From NCBI RefSeq assembly GCF_017592825.1, contig NZ_JAGFMD010000008.1, positions 186,001 through 250,000 on the forward strand: a DNA stretch of 64,000 nt, in the 5' to 3' direction. The position numbers and the translations under genes are program-made. The notes under the pieces were generated by a model, which was not told where the DNA came from, searched no databases, and was given only the letters and a program-made list of their open reading frames with translations. Source of the DNA: Roseivirga sp. E12 (GTDB taxonomy: Bacteria > Bacteroidota > Bacteroidia > Cytophagales > Cyclobacteriaceae). Positions within the stretch are counted from its first letter, which is position 1. Every line of letters begins with the position of its first letter. Below are positions 1 through 10,684 of this stretch, piece by piece.

Positions 1-2
1 CT

Positions 3-3000
3 ATTGGATCGCGTGATATGACCCAGTTTTGGTTGATCTCTCAGAATTCAAGCAATGGAGATATTGAGATACACAGTATTCCCGAGCCAAATGGCACATT
101 CACAATGGTGGATAACTTAACATTGGCAAATCCGATTGAAGCACTTCATTTTTCACACCATCAATTAAGTGGCCAAATTGCTATCGTCCCCTCCAACAAT
201 TCAAATATTCAGATAATCAGATTCACTGAAACCGGTCAGTCCCTCGACTTCGAAAGAACCTTACTCAATACCTTCATCCCCGGCAATACCTTTGGAGGTT
301 CGGCAGGTTGGTCTGCGACAGGACATTACCTCTACTTTAGTAGAAATACAGCAACGAATGGTAATGTCTATCGGTTTGATATGCACGACATCAGAGATGA
401 TGCCCCTTTGGATACAGTATTCAATACGCCTATTGAAGAAAGCCTCAGTTTATTACTAGCACCAGATAGTACCATATACCACATCTACAGAGATACTCCA
501 GGCGGTAGTCGTTTCATGGCTAAAGTAAATGAACCGGACAGCGCAATTGCTTTGATCGATTATGAGAGTGCTCTCTTTAATGGCACTGATGTCAATTCTG
601 ACTACTTCAGTCAGTTTATTCCAGAGGCTCTCATTATGCCGACAGTGAGTATAGTTCTTCAGGATGGAGATTTATGCATGAACAACCCTGTTCAGTTCTT
701 CCCCCTGATCGAGCCCTCCACAGCCATACCTACATCTTATTTTTGGGATTTCCAGTCCTTTGGATTGACTTCTGGTGAGCATGCTCCAATCATGAGTTTT
801 GAAGAGGCAGGACTACTATCAGCCACTTTGTCGGTGACTATTAATGGCCAAACTATTCGATCCAATACGGTAATGAGGCAAATTATGGAGAATGACCTCC
901 AAGTCTCCTTACCTGATACCACAATTTGTGAAGGCGAGACCTTAGAATTGGATGCTGAACCTGAGCAAGGTGGACAAGGTCAACAAGGAGGTGCCAGTGG
1001 CGGACCATTTGAATACCTCTGGAGTACAGGAGAAACAAGTTCAACCATTAATGTTTCGGAAGCTGGTGACTACTGGGTAGTTATTACGCCTACTACCGGC
1101 TGTCCTATCTATGCCGAAGCCCAAGTGGATGTATATGCCGATGAAAGCACCACAGCCAATATCTGGTATTTCGGAGATGGTGCAGGAATTGATTTCAATG
1201 AAGAGGATGGCCTGGACCCTCCCCCCAGAAGTATTACAACAGCGCATGCGATGAATGCCCCTGCCGGTACCTCTACAATATCAGATGCCAATGGCGATGT
1301 TTTGTTCTACTCTAATGGTTCCAGAACCTGGAATCGTGAAAATGACGTAATGCCCAATGGTACAGAGTTAGGCGGAGATAGTACCTCTGCCCAAGCAGTT
1401 ATTATCGTTCCTTTTATTGATGACGAAACGATGTACTACCTCTTTACTACCCAACAGGTTTATGGTGATAATACATTCGAGGTAAAGTACAGTGTAGTAG
1501 ACATGAAAGAAGACAACGGTCGAGGAGATGTTGTCATGAAGGATATTGTCCTATTTACCAGAAGTACAGAAAAGATTGTTGCTTTAGAAGGTGGAGGTGG
1601 TCATTGGCTATTGGCTCATGAATATGGAAATAATACGTTCCGAACATACCCCATTACTGCAGCGGGAATTGGGCCTCCAATTATATCGTCTGCGGGTGCT
1701 GTCCACTCTTTCAACGACCCACTGAGCGGTCAAGCGGGCATGAAGTTTTCTGAAGACGGGGAACGTGTTGCTGTGACATTGATAGAGGGTACTGAAGACT
1801 ATGTAGAACTCTTCGATTTTGATCCTATTCTAGGGGAAATCGTTGATTTCGAGTATCGGATTGACCTGAACGAAGGCGGTGGCGGAAACGACCAGGTTTA
1901 TGATGCCCATTTTTCTCAAGCGGGTGTCAAACTGTTTGTCACGATGAACAATCGAAATACTGGCACACCTGGAGGCAGAGTGCTGGAATACAGGGTCGAC
2001 AGTCTTTCTACTCCTGCTACAAGATTGGCTTCTAAAACAGATATCTCAGATGGTTTAAATATGAATGTCAATTTCGGGCAAATGCAAACAGGTCCCGATG
2101 GACAAATCTATATGGCAGTAGAAACACCAGGTAATCCGTCTGGTTCTGCATTTGTAAGTTCTATTTCAGCAGTAGACGACACCCTGTTTGTTTCTCCACT
2201 AAATCCTCAAGCGGTCCTTTTGACTACGGGAAATTCCAGACTTGGCTTGCCCAACTTTGTTCAGAATAGCGCCAATCCGCAGATGGATCCATCTATGTCT
2301 GCACCAGATTTAACTTGTGTGGATGAACGAATTGTAATGACAAGTTCAGGCACTTCGGATATTGATGAGTTCCTATGGTCCATTACCAACCAAGCCGATA
2401 ATAGTACCGTGTTTAGTGCAGCTGGAATGGACACGGCTTATACATTCCCACAGGGACAATCAGGACTTTTCAATATCTCCGTAAATATTTTCAATCGATG
2501 TGGTTTTGACACGACCATTGTTCAAGAGATACAGGTACTCGACATACCCGCTCCGCCAACAGTACCTCAAGCACTTTCTGTTTGTGAGGGAGATACTGCA
2601 CCCCTAGATGCCATCATGGGACAGCCTGATGACCCCAACCTGATTTTCGAATGGACTAATAGCCAGGGAGCAGTGGTCAGTACGACCAGGAATTTTCTAG
2701 TGACGCAACCCGAAATCTATACCGTCACCATTACCAATATTGCAGGCTGTAGTAGTTCCGCAGAGATATTTGCTGGGCCGCCTTTTGAAATTGCCCTTCC
2801 TGACGATGCGATCATATGTCAGGATGAAGAACTGATTTTAGATTCAAACGTCACAGCCAACAACTATATCTGGTCGGTTATTAACCCTGACGGGAGTATT
2901 ACAGGACCTCTTGCCAATGATAGGCGGGCCACGGTTGATTCCAGCGTACCGGGACTTTACACCTATGTAGTTTCAATAGAAGACCCCATAACACTCGGCT

Positions 3001-4799
3001 GTTTTGTCAATGACTCTACCAGAGTTACTGTCAACCCATTGGCACAAGCTACCTTAGGCACTGTGGTCAACGCTACCTGCGGTAGTAGCGATGGTAGTTT
3101 CGAATTTACCATCACCACTTCTGGTAATTACTCTTATGTTGTAACTGGAAACGCCTCAGGCAATGTGGCTCAAGGCAGCAATTTTACGGGCCCTGGCACA
3201 GAAACAATCACCGGTCTAGCTCCTGATGTATACTCAGTATTGATCACCGATAATAGTAGTGGGTGTACTAATACACTGGGAGGAATAGAAGTCCAGAATG
3301 ATGGTGCCGGTTTCACAATCGGCAATGTGGCCGTCACAAACGCGGACTGTGTGAATGCAACAGGTGATATAACAGTAACCTTGAGTGCTGATGTATATCC
3401 GATTACCTACACCTTGACCAACACGACTGACGGTACGAGCGTCACCGGTGGTGCTGCCGCTGCAATTCCTACGACAACATTTGACTTTCAGATTACTGGC
3501 CTAGCTGGCGGAACTTATGACTTGGCAGTAGTAGCAGGAGGATGCACCCAACTCCAAGCCGGAATTGTGGTCGATACCCCAACACCTGTCGACCTGACTA
3601 CCGATCCTTTTGTTGAAATTTGTGGTACTTCTGCACCTCTCACCGCCACCTCTACAACTGGGGGTGCTACCTTCTCATGGACTGGACCTAACGGTTTCAC
3701 AGCTACAGGTGGCAATGTAAATGCACCTGAAAGCGGAACTTATACAGTTACAGCAAGTGCAGCAGGAAGCTGCGATGTGACGGAGGTAGTGATTGTTGAC
3801 TTGACCATTCAGCCGATCATTCAAATTAATGAAGTGGGTGATGTTTGTACAGGGCAAATCACTCTCGAAGCCGAAGTCACCAACCCAGAAGCGGGCACAA
3901 CTTATGTTTACAATTGGGACAACGGTGCGAACACTAGAACCATCACTGTGGATGCAAGTGGCACATACAACGTAACTGTTAGACCTTCGGACAATTTAAC
4001 CTGTACGGAAACAGCGAGCATTGTTGTCACTATCCCAGAAGAAATTCAAGCGACAGTATCTTCATCACCAGCTTGTGACGATGGTTCAACCATTACTTTG
4101 ACTGTTGATGTACTCTCGGGTAACCCGAACTCTTTTACATGGACGAGGGATGGGCAAGCCATTTCTCAAAGTGGACCTACCATCAACATAACAGATCCGG
4201 ATGGTCAAGGGAGTTATACTGTTCGTATATCAGATGGTATATGCTTTATTGAGCGGAGTATTGAAATAAGAAGACAGACTGTACCTCCGGGACTGTTACC
4301 TGACACTGGATTATATTGCCCGACACGAGCAACGCAAGATATATTATTGGCAGGTAGAGGCTTCGAAACCTATGAGTGGACTCGCGATGGGGTGCCATTC
4401 CCTAATGCAGGCCAGACATTAACAATACCTGGGCCAGGTGTCTTCGAGGTGACCATGACTACCGCTACTGGCTGTGTTCAGGTTGACGAGGTAAGAGTGA
4501 TTGAAAGTTGCGATCCTCGCGTGGTAGCTCCCAATGCCTTTGCTCCAAGTAGCAACCCACCTAATAATGTATTCTCAGTAGTACCAAATGACTTTGTAGA
4601 CAATTTTGAGATCTTCATCTACTCGAGATGGGGTGAACTGATTTTCCAAAGCACTACGCTGGAATTTCAGTGGAATGGGGTTTTCAATGGAGAGCTTGTG
4701 CCTTTAGGCACTTATCCTTACGTCATGCGATTCACCTCACGTTTCGAGCCTGAGCGAGGCACCTTCGAGCAATCAGGGGCGATAACGGTCGTTCGCTAA
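3..4799 (+). CDS. T9SS type B (gliding motility-associated C-terminal domain) surface protein, 5'-partial
   Basis: Very large secreted or cell-surface protein. The frame is open to the first base of the window, no signal peptide follows the first ATG at 18, and the residues before that ATG read on smoothly, so the true start lies upstream. The visible part has a propeller-like N-terminal region, PKD/immunoglobulin-like modules with repeated Cys-containing strands (about residues 210-370 and 770-1500), and a last ~90 residues (PNAFAPSSNPPNNVFSV onward, ending GAITVVR) that match the CHU_C/type B T9SS sorting domain. A Gly/Gln-rich insert (about residues 315-328) interrupts one module. The family is exported by T9SS and kept at the surface or released. 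The ligand is unknown. A perfect hairpin terminator follows the stop. Confidence 0.85.
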   Translation: MGSRDMTQFWLISQNSSNGDIEIHSIPEPNGTFTMVDNLTLANPIEALHFSHHQLSGQIAIVPSNNSNIQIIRFTETGQSLDFERTLLNTFIPGNTFGGSAGWSATGHYLYFSRNTATNGNVYRFDMHDIRDDAPLDTVFNTPIEESLSLLLAPDSTIYHIYRDTPGGSRFMAKVNEPDSAIALIDYESALFNGTDVNSDYFSQFIPEALIMPTVSIVLQDGDLCMNNPVQFFPLIEPSTAIPTSYFWDFQSFGLTSGEHAPIMSFEEAGLLSATLSVTINGQTIRSNTVMRQIMENDLQVSLPDTTICEGETLELDAEPEQGGQGQQGGASGGPFEYLWSTGETSSTINVSEAGDYWVVITPTTGCPIYAEAQVDVYADESTTANIWYFGDGAGIDFNEEDGLDPPPRSITTAHAMNAPAGTSTISDANGDVLFYSNGSRTWNRENDVMPNGTELGGDSTSAQAVIIVPFIDDETMYYLFTTQQVYGDNTFEVKYSVVDMKEDNGRGDVVMKDIVLFTRSTEKIVALEGGGGHWLLAHEYGNNTFRTYPITAAGIGPPIISSAGAVHSFNDPLSGQAGMKFSEDGERVAVTLIEGTEDYVELFDFDPILGEIVDFEYRIDLNEGGGGNDQVYDAHFSQAGVKLFVTMNNRNTGTPGGRVLEYRVDSLSTPATRLASKTDISDGLNMNVNFGQMQTGPDGQIYMAVETPGNPSGSAFVSSISAVDDTLFVSPLNPQAVLLTTGNSRLGLPNFVQNSANPQMDPSMSAPDLTCVDERIVMTSSGTSDIDEFLWSITNQADNSTVFSAAGMDTAYTFPQGQSGLFNISVNIFNRCGFDTTIVQEIQVLDIPAPPTVPQALSVCEGDTAPLDAIMGQPDDPNLIFEWTNSQGAVVSTTRNFLVTQPEIYTVTITNIAGCSSSAEIFAGPPFEIALPDDAIICQDEELILDSNVTANNYIWSVINPDGSITGPLANDRRATVDSSVPGLYTYVVSIEDPITLGCFVNDSTRVTVNPLAQATLGTVVNATCGSSDGSFEFTITTSGNYSYVVTGNASGNVAQGSNFTGPGTETITGLAPDVYSVLITDNSSGCTNTLGGIEVQNDGAGFTIGNVAVTNADCVNATGDITVTLSADVYPITYTLTNTTDGTSVTGGAAAAIPTTTFDFQITGLAGGTYDLAVVAGGCTQLQAGIVVDTPTPVDLTTDPFVEICGTSAPLTATSTTGGATFSWTGPNGFTATGGNVNAPESGTYTVTASAAGSCDVTEVVIVDLTIQPIIQINEVGDVCTGQITLEAEVTNPEAGTTYVYNWDNGANTRTITVDASGTYNVTVRPSDNLTCTETASIVVTIPEEIQATVSSSPACDDGSTITLTVDVLSGNPNSFTWTRDGQAISQSGPTINITDPDGQGSYTVRISDGICFIERSIEIRRQTVPPGLLPDTGLYCPTRATQDILLAGRGFETYEWTRDGVPFPNAGQTLTIPGPGVFEVTMTTATGCVQVDEVRVIESCDPRVVAPNAFAPSSNPPNNVFSVVPNDFVDNFEIFIYSRWGELIFQSTTLEFQWNGVFNGELVPLGTYPYVMRFTSRFEPERGTFEQSGAITVVR

Positions 4800-4811
4800 A
4801 GAAGTTTAACC

Positions 4812-4851
4812 AAAACAAAAGGCAAGTTCATAAGAACTTGCCTTTTGTTTT
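4812..4851. terminator. Bidirectional rho-independent terminator
   Basis: Perfect 18-bp inverted repeat (4812-4829 and 4834-4851) with a 4-nt ATAA loop. It has an A-rich 5' flank and a T-rich 3' flank, so it can end transcription in both directions. It sits between the convergent surface-protein gene and pgk. Confidence 0.92.
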
Positions 4852-4869
4852 TTAAGATTACTGGACGCT

Positions 4870-6057
4870 CTAATCCTCTAATGCTGCAACGCCAGGCAGT
4901 ACTTTGCCTTCCATGTATTCGAGAAGAGCTCCTCCTCCAGTTGATACATAAGAGACATCATTACCATAACCTAGCTGGTTAACAGCCGCTGCAGAATCAC
5001 CTCCGCCAATTAAAGAGAAACCTCCATTATTGGTAGCCTCTACAATAGCTTCCGCAACCGCCTTGGTACCATTGGCGAAATTCTCCATTTCGAAAACCCC
5101 CATTGGCCCATTCCAAAGTATGGTTTTTGATTCCTTTACCACTCTTGAGAAAACCTCCGCAGCCTGTGGTCCAATATCGAGACCCATCCAGCCCTCTTCT
5201 ATTGCATTGTTCATGCTAATAGCCGTATTGGCTTCATTGCTAAAGTTATCAGCAACAACAGAATCAATCGGCAATTCGAGGTTCACACCCAATTCCTTCG
5301 CCTTTTTAATCAAGGTCAAAGCGAGATCAAGTTTATCCTCTTCTACCAGTGAGTTTCCAATACTTCCTCCCATGGCTTTGAAGAAAGTATATGACATTCC
5401 ACCACCAATAATGAGGTTGTCAACTCTTTCGAGCAACTGCTCAATAATCAATATTTTATCCGAGATTTTAGCCCCTCCCATAATGGCAGTTAATGGCCTT
5501 TCTCCTGACTCAAGGACTTTTTGAGCATTCTCAATTTCGGCTTGCATTACATAGCCACATCCTTTGTCTTCGAAAAACTGCGCAATGATAGATGTAGAAG
5601 CGTGTGCTCTATGCGCTGTTCCAAAGGCATCATTGATATAGATATCACCGTGATCTGCAAGCGACTTGGCAAAGTCCGCATCACCTTTGGTCTCTTCTTT
5701 GTAGAACCTTAGATTTTCCAAAAGGAGGACTTCACCACCTTTTAAGTTGGAGGAAACTTCCTTGCCTGCTGATCCTATACAATCATCCGCAAACTTCACT
5801 TCAGTACCGAATACTTCCGATAAGTGTGACACTAGGTGCTGCAATGAAAACTTATGCTCAGGGCCTTCTTTTGGTCTACCCAAATGTGACATCAATACAA
5901 CAGCGCCTCCGTCAGAAAGTATTCTCTTAATAGTAGGTGTAGCCGCCTTAATTCTAGTAAAGTCGGTAATTTCAAAGCTATCATTCAAGGGAACGTTAAA
6001 GTCTACTCTGATTAGTGCCCTTTTTCCTTTGAAATCGAAATCGTTGATGTTCTTCAT
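4870..6057 (-). CDS. pgk: Phosphoglycerate kinase
   Basis: Glycolytic and gluconeogenic enzyme that transfers a phosphate between 1,3-bisphosphoglycerate and ADP in the cytoplasm. At 395 aa it is the normal bacterial length. The N-terminal half shows the substrate motifs [16 protein letters not shown] and SHLGRPK. The C-terminal half shows GGAKISDKI and the nucleotide loop GGGDSAAAV. It is the last gene of a minus-strand operon after the TPR lipoprotein and sua5, with 3 nt between the sua5 stop and this ATG. Transcription should end at the hairpin at 4812-4851. No essential residue appears to be missing. Confidence 0.97.
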   Translation of the reverse strand: MKNINDFDFKGKRALIRVDFNVPLNDSFEITDFTRIKAATPTIKRILSDGGAVVLMSHLGRPKEGPEHKFSLQHLVSHLSEVFGTEVKFADDCIGSAGKEVSSNLKGGEVLLLENLRFYKEETKGDADFAKSLADHGDIYINDAFGTAHRAHASTSIIAQFFEDKGCGYVMQAEIENAQKVLESGERPLTAIMGGAKISDKILIIEQLLERVDNLIIGGGMSYTFFKAMGGSIGNSLVEEDKLDLALTLIKKAKELGVNLELPIDSVVADNFSNEANTAISMNNAIEEGWMGLDIGPQAAEVFSRVVKESKTILWNGPMGVFEMENFANGTKAVAEAIVEATNNGGFSLIGGGDSAAAVNQLGYGNDVSYVSTGGGALLEYMEGKVLPGVAALED

Positions 6058-6060
6058 TAT

Positions 6061-7023
6061 TTATTCTTTTGCGGTTGCGCGTTTGATTCTATCGTTAATG
6101 GCTCTTCCCAAGCCAATATTAGGTACAAATTTGGTTACTATAGTTGTAATGTCTGGTCTTTGATCAAGGGTTCTTAAACCGGTAAAAAGGCGGCTGGCCG
6201 CTTCGTTCATATCACCAGTTTCTGACAGTACAAATTGGTTTTCAAGACTTATCCCATCAAAGTACTCATCAAACACTAATGCTCCCATTCCCTTAGTACC
6301 CTTTCTAAACTCAGGGTTCAAGTCATCCGAAATAACAATTTCTGTCTTTGGAGCATAGTGACTTTTTAGCATGCCGGGTGCATCGGGTTTAGAACTCGAA
6401 TGAATATTGACTTCTACCTCTCCTATCACCTCCTCGATGTCTTCGACCGACAGTCCTCCCAACCTTAAGACTTTTGGCATCTCTGATTCGAAGCTAACGA
6501 TAGTCGATTCTATCCCTACAGAACAGGGGCCCCCATCAAGGATGTAGTCCACCTCATGACCAAGCTGTTGATCCACATGGCTTGCAGTGGTCGGACTGAC
6601 GTAGCCGAATGGATTAGCACTTGGTGCTGCCAAAGGAAAATCGAGCGACTTTAACAACTGATGAGTCAAGCCATGCGCGGGCACTCGAATCGCAACTGTA
6701 TCTAATCCAGAGGTCACAATATCTGGAATAGACGACTTTCTTTTTAACAGAATGGTTAAAGGTCCTGGCCAAAAGCGAGACGCCAGCGCTTCGGCTTCTT
6801 TTGGGACTTCTAGTACAAATTCTTTCGCCTGATCTAAGCTGGAAACATGAACAATCAGTGGATCGAATGATGGACGCTTTTTAGCATTGAATATATTGGT
6901 CACCACAGCACTGTCTAAGGCATTTCCTGCAAGACCATAAACCGTCTCTGTAGGGATTGCCACTAAGCCCCCTGATTCGAGGACCTCCTTCGCGTGGTTA
7001 ATATCATGACCAATTTCAGCCAT
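6061..7023 (-). CDS. sua5: L-threonylcarbamoyladenylate synthase (Sua5/YrdC/YwlC)
   Basis: Makes threonylcarbamoyl-AMP from Thr, bicarbonate and ATP, the first step of the universal t6A37 modification of ANN-decoding tRNAs. At 320 aa it is the long Sua5 form: a YrdC domain (about 1-200, with PTETVYGLAGNA and the basic KKRPSFDPL segment) plus a C-terminal Sua5 domain. The ATG overlaps the stop of the upstream TPR lipoprotein gene by 1 nt (TAATG), which implies translational coupling. pgk follows after 3 nt. Confidence 0.95.
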   Translation of the reverse strand: MAEIGHDINHAKEVLESGGLVAIPTETVYGLAGNALDSAVVTNIFNAKKRPSFDPLIVHVSSLDQAKEFVLEVPKEAEALASRFWPGPLTILLKRKSSIPDIVTSGLDTVAIRVPAHGLTHQLLKSLDFPLAAPSANPFGYVSPTTASHVDQQLGHEVDYILDGGPCSVGIESTIVSFESEMPKVLRLGGLSVEDIEEVIGEVEVNIHSSSKPDAPGMLKSHYAPKTEIVISDDLNPEFRKGTKGMGALVFDEYFDGISLENQFVLSETGDMNEAASRLFTGLRTLDQRPDITTIVTKFVPNIGLGRAINDRIKRATAKE

Positions 7024-7739
7024 TATTGAACACAGTTCTGCCCGATGGCCTCGCTGGCTCCTTCAAAACTGAAAGTCTGGGCACTGAAGAGATATTCACA
7101 ACCCTGTGCCTTATTATCTTGTGCTAATTCGGCCAGACCTAACCAATAAAAGGCCTCTCCATATTCGGGCTGCATTTCAATGGCCTTCTTTAAGTCATAG
7201 ATCGCGTCTTCAGGGTTATTAATTCTCAATTCTGCTTTTCCTTTGTTAAGGTAGAGCAAGGCATTGTTTGGTTCAATCTGAAGTGCGAATTGAAAATCGA
7301 ACAGGGCTCTATCGAACTCTTGATACTTGAAAAGAATAGCTCCCCTGTTGATATAAGCGTCAGTAACGTCAGGTTGAATGTTGATCACATAATCATAGTC
7401 AAGCATCGCCTCATTGTCCTTACCTAGCAGTCGGAAGGCATTGCCCCTGTTAAAGAACGCCCTATAATTTGTGGTATCCGCATTAATCGCATTTCCAAAA
7501 GTAGCGATAGCCTCATCTAGTTGACCCAGCCTAAGTAGTGCCACACCTTTTGCGTTCAAGGCTGAATAATTTCCTGGGTTCTTGTCCAACAACTGGTTAA
7601 AAGTCTTGATGGCCTGAGCATAGTTATTCTCATCCATAAAAGACCTGCCTTGGGTGAGCAGTTCTTCCTCTGAAGGAGAACATCCCAAAACAAGCATTGT
7701 TAAAATCACTAAGAATTGAAGGCTTAATTTTTTTTGCAT
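7023..7739 (-). CDS. Tetratricopeptide-repeat lipoprotein
   Basis: 238 aa with a lipoprotein signal peptide (LVLGC lipobox, Cys20), so it is probably anchored in the outer or inner membrane facing the periplasm. Residues ~28-225 form about six TPR units with the usual spacing, for example AIKTFNQLLDKNPGN and AIYDLKKAIEMQPEYGEAFYWLG. TPR arrays bind partner proteins; the partner is not evident here. It is the first gene of the operon with sua5 and pgk. A TAnnTTTG -7 box lies about 20 nt upstream of the ATG. Confidence 0.88.
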   Translation of the reverse strand: MQKKLSLQFLVILTMLVLGCSPSEEELLTQGRSFMDENNYAQAIKTFNQLLDKNPGNYSALNAKGVALLRLGQLDEAIATFGNAINADTTNYRAFFNRGNAFRLLGKDNEAMLDYDYVINIQPDVTDAYINRGAILFKYQEFDRALFDFQFALQIEPNNALLYLNKGKAELRINNPEDAIYDLKKAIEMQPEYGEAFYWLGLAELAQDNKAQGCEYLFSAQTFSFEGASEAIGQNCVQ

Positions 7740-7757
7740 CGATCTGCGTTAAGCGTG

Positions 7758-7765
7758 CAAAGATA
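7758..7765 (-). promoter_or_regulatory. -7 promoter box of the TPR-sua5-pgk operon
   Basis: The minus strand reads TATCTTTG, a full match to the Bacteroidota primary-sigma -7 consensus TAnnTTTG, 18 nt before the lipoprotein ATG. The -33 element is weak (no clear TTTG at the expected distance). Confidence 0.65.
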
Positions 7766-7791
7766 AAGCAAGCTTACTAGACCTGAAAGGG

Positions 7792-10638
7792 TTATTGTCT
7801 TGTTAGAATAACCCGTCTTACAGTATTTTCTCTTAAGTGAGTGATCCTGATAAGATATATACCATCTGGAACAGGATTACCCAAAGTATTTGTGCCATCC
7901 CAAAAGAACTCATTCTCCCCAATAAAGCCCAAACCACTCGAAATTGTACGAATTTGATTACCTGATGAATCATAAATCCTTATCAGTACAAAGTTAGTTT
8001 CCGGAAGGTTTACCCTTACCGTAACGAGGTCGCTGAAAGGATTGGGAAAGACAGTGCTAATTTCGAAATTATCCGAACCGCTGATCGGTTCCGGTGGCTC
8101 AACATTTCCAATTTGCGAAGTAAACATTCCTCTACCATGGGTAGCTGCAACGATTTTCCCATCTACTCTGCGGTAATCAATCATGTTGACCACTGCATTA
8201 CCAATACCTTCAGCAGACTCTATCAACCAATTGGTCGACTGTCCATTCATTATGCCTGTGCTGTACAAACCTGTACTTGTTGCAGCCATATATAACTTAG
8301 ATCCATCGTCAAGTGGAACGATTGTTACCCACCTTACAGAAGGACCATTTCCTTCTCCAGAAGGATTCTCTTCTAAAGTTCCTGATACATCCTCAAAGCT
8401 TTGACCACCATTGGTCGACCTAAAAACACTCGGTATACCGTAGTTTGAGAATGAGACTAATAACTCATCAGCATTAAGAGGATCAACTGCAATGGACCTG
8501 ATGTATCCATCTACAGGAAACAGAGTTCCTGTAATGTCTTCTACCTCATACACCTCAGTGCTCGCATCAGTGACCTTAAACAATCGACCAGTCGATGTGC
8601 CATAATAGACGATATTCTTTGGTGTAGTTGATACTTGTACTGCTGTGATGGTTCCATCAGAAAGCTCGGTTTTATCCAATCGTGACCAGTTGGTAGTGGT
8701 AGTACTTTGCGATCCTGTCAATATCTGAGACAGGTTCCTATTTCTCCAAAGGAAATCACCTCCTGCCAAATACATGCGATTGGCATTATTAGGGTCTAAG
8801 GTATAGGGATTAATAAACTGATAAGGCTGTGATGGATCAGTACCTCCACCTGTTGGATCCACTCGTGCAAATGAAGTTATATCGAAATTCTGGTCCAGAC
8901 CAAGTCTGAAAATTCTGGAATTCTGAAATGACATATAGTAGAATACGCCAATAGGTGTTGTGGCAGCAAATGCACCATCACCTCCCAAAACTCTAGTGCC
9001 ATTATCCGCTCCATTGACAGCGGTATTCGTTGTCAATATACTTCCATTGTCCTGAGTACCTCCGATCACAAAATCGTCTGGTGGATACTGACTAAAAATA
9101 CCCGTATAAAACTGCGTTGTTACAAACCCATTGTTCAAGGAGGCATAAGAAACTTCGTTCGCCCGGCTGTCTTCAGTGACGAAAATACCTCCATCGTTAA
9201 ATGAAAACATCCGATCGGGATTAGAAGGAGAAAAGATAACTCCATGCTGATCGGGATGATGATTAGGATAGATTCTGGCGCCATTCTCTGCAGGATCGTA
9301 GCCGCCTATCCAGGTAATATTATTACTTGTTGAAAAGGCATCGGTCGATCGATAAATATTTGTTCCTCCCAAGAAAACTACATTTGGATCTGTTGGATGA
9401 ACAGATACAAACATATCGTAAGACCCTTGAGAGTCATACGCCTCAATATTGTTGCTACCATCAGGAACATTGGTCGACAAGTTGATCAATTGACTTGTCG
9501 ACATGGTGTACCTAAAGAGCCCATAATCAGATCCTTGATCTATGATGAAATAAAGGATGTCAGGATTAGAAGGCGATGAACCAATTTCAATCCTTCTCGA
9601 ATTTGTATTCGCAAAGTTGCGGAGCAAGGTCCAGTTTTGACCATCTGTAGAAGAGTACACTCCGGCTTGAGGAGACCCGACTGTTGCCACATTCGTAACA
9701 CTACTCAATGAGGCAATCAGCACATTATTCGCTGTACGATGGACGTCAGTATAGAAAACAGCCGTCACGTCATTCAGATCTCCATTGGCAGGGAAATTCA
9801 ACAAATCATTTCCTAGTACAGTCGTCCAATTCTGTCCACCGTCTACCGATCGTACGATGCCTCCATAAACGGCCGCGATGACCTCATCATCCGTTCCGTT
9901 AGGATTTGTCGTAATGTCCCAGACATATTGAAAAGGTGAATTGAATAATCCTGGGGAGTTTGATTGTGTAGAAGTCAGTGGCCTCCATGAGATACCATTA
10001 TCTGTCGATTTGAAGATACCATTACCTCTGAATGGCGCTCCTGGTGCTCGGGTAGAATTACCCACTAGCTCACCTGTTCCATAGTACCAAATATCTTCCT
10101 GCCCAGCTTTAATGTTTTGGGTTATGGCCGTCACACTTTGAATATCATCGGCTAGAGAGGTTCTTGTCCAGTTTTGTCCTTGATCTATCGACCGCCACGA
10201 GCCTCCCGACACTCCTCCAGCAATCATAAGATTCTCGTCCCGAACGTCCATTACTACAGCCCTACTACGTCCCCCAAAATTGTTAGGCCCTACTTGGCTC
10301 CAGTTCAGCGCTTGAATAGCACTACCACTGTTACTGCCGCTTCTTTGAAGACGCTGATCATTCAATAATTGAGTCCGATAGTTTTTCGCTGCAAAACTCA
10401 GCTCTTTGGCTCTTATTCCTTCCGGTATTTGGCCTGTAGTGGGGTTTGCTAATAGTTGACGTTCATACTCACTGCGAGATTGCCTGTCTTCTCTACCTTC
10501 GATTTCAGACTTATCATTTTCGATGATTTGAGCAATAGCAACCTCTTCATGTGCGGGAATGAAACTCCAAGTTATTGCAAAAAGGACATAGAAGAGAACT
10601 GTAATCAGTAAGTAGTTCTGCAGCTTTAGGTTACTCAT
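7792..10638 (-). CDS. Sortilin/BNR-type beta-propeller protein with T9SS type A sorting domain
   Basis: 948-aa secreted protein. It has an N-terminal hydrophobic segment (residues 8-28), then many Asp-box/BNR-like propeller motifs such as GGVSGGSWRSIDQGQNWTR, STDNGISWRPL and STNGGQSFEDVSG. This resembles VPS10/sortilin and exo-alpha-sialidase-type propellers, but no sialidase catalytic triad was identified. The last ~85 residues (VFPNPFSDLVTVRVNLPE to RRVILTRQ) are a type A T9SS C-terminal domain ending in the usual strand 'GIYLIRI'. Cargo role inferred: secreted or surface-bound propeller of unknown ligand. It appears monocistronic. Confidence 0.85.
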   Translation of the reverse strand: MSNLKLQNYLLITVLFYVLFAITWSFIPAHEEVAIAQIIENDKSEIEGREDRQSRSEYERQLLANPTTGQIPEGIRAKELSFAAKNYRTQLLNDQRLQRSGSNSGSAIQALNWSQVGPNNFGGRSRAVVMDVRDENLMIAGGVSGGSWRSIDQGQNWTRTSLADDIQSVTAITQNIKAGQEDIWYYGTGELVGNSTRAPGAPFRGNGIFKSTDNGISWRPLTSTQSNSPGLFNSPFQYVWDITTNPNGTDDEVIAAVYGGIVRSVDGGQNWTTVLGNDLLNFPANGDLNDVTAVFYTDVHRTANNVLIASLSSVTNVATVGSPQAGVYSSTDGQNWTLLRNFANTNSRRIEIGSSPSNPDILYFIIDQGSDYGLFRYTMSTSQLINLSTNVPDGSNNIEAYDSQGSYDMFVSVHPTDPNVVFLGGTNIYRSTDAFSTSNNITWIGGYDPAENGARIYPNHHPDQHGVIFSPSNPDRMFSFNDGGIFVTEDSRANEVSYASLNNGFVTTQFYTGIFSQYPPDDFVIGGTQDNGSILTTNTAVNGADNGTRVLGGDGAFAATTPIGVFYYMSFQNSRIFRLGLDQNFDITSFARVDPTGGGTDPSQPYQFINPYTLDPNNANRMYLAGGDFLWRNRNLSQILTGSQSTTTTNWSRLDKTELSDGTITAVQVSTTPKNIVYYGTSTGRLFKVTDASTEVYEVEDITGTLFPVDGYIRSIAVDPLNADELLVSFSNYGIPSVFRSTNGGQSFEDVSGTLEENPSGEGNGPSVRWVTIVPLDDGSKLYMAATSTGLYSTGIMNGQSTNWLIESAEGIGNAVVNMIDYRRVDGKIVAATHGRGMFTSQIGNVEPPEPISGSDNFEISTVFPNPFSDLVTVRVNLPETNFVLIRIYDSSGNQIRTISSGLGFIGENEFFWDGTNTLGNPVPDGIYLIRITHLRENTVRRVILTRQ

Positions 10639-10684
10639 AAGTCTAAATATAACGAACGAATGTGCTAAGGTATCATCCTCCCAA

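Noticed and set aside
5030-5524. 164-aa plus-strand open frame opposite pgk
   Set aside because: It is a mirror of the well-conserved pgk coding sequence, with no promoter or family match.
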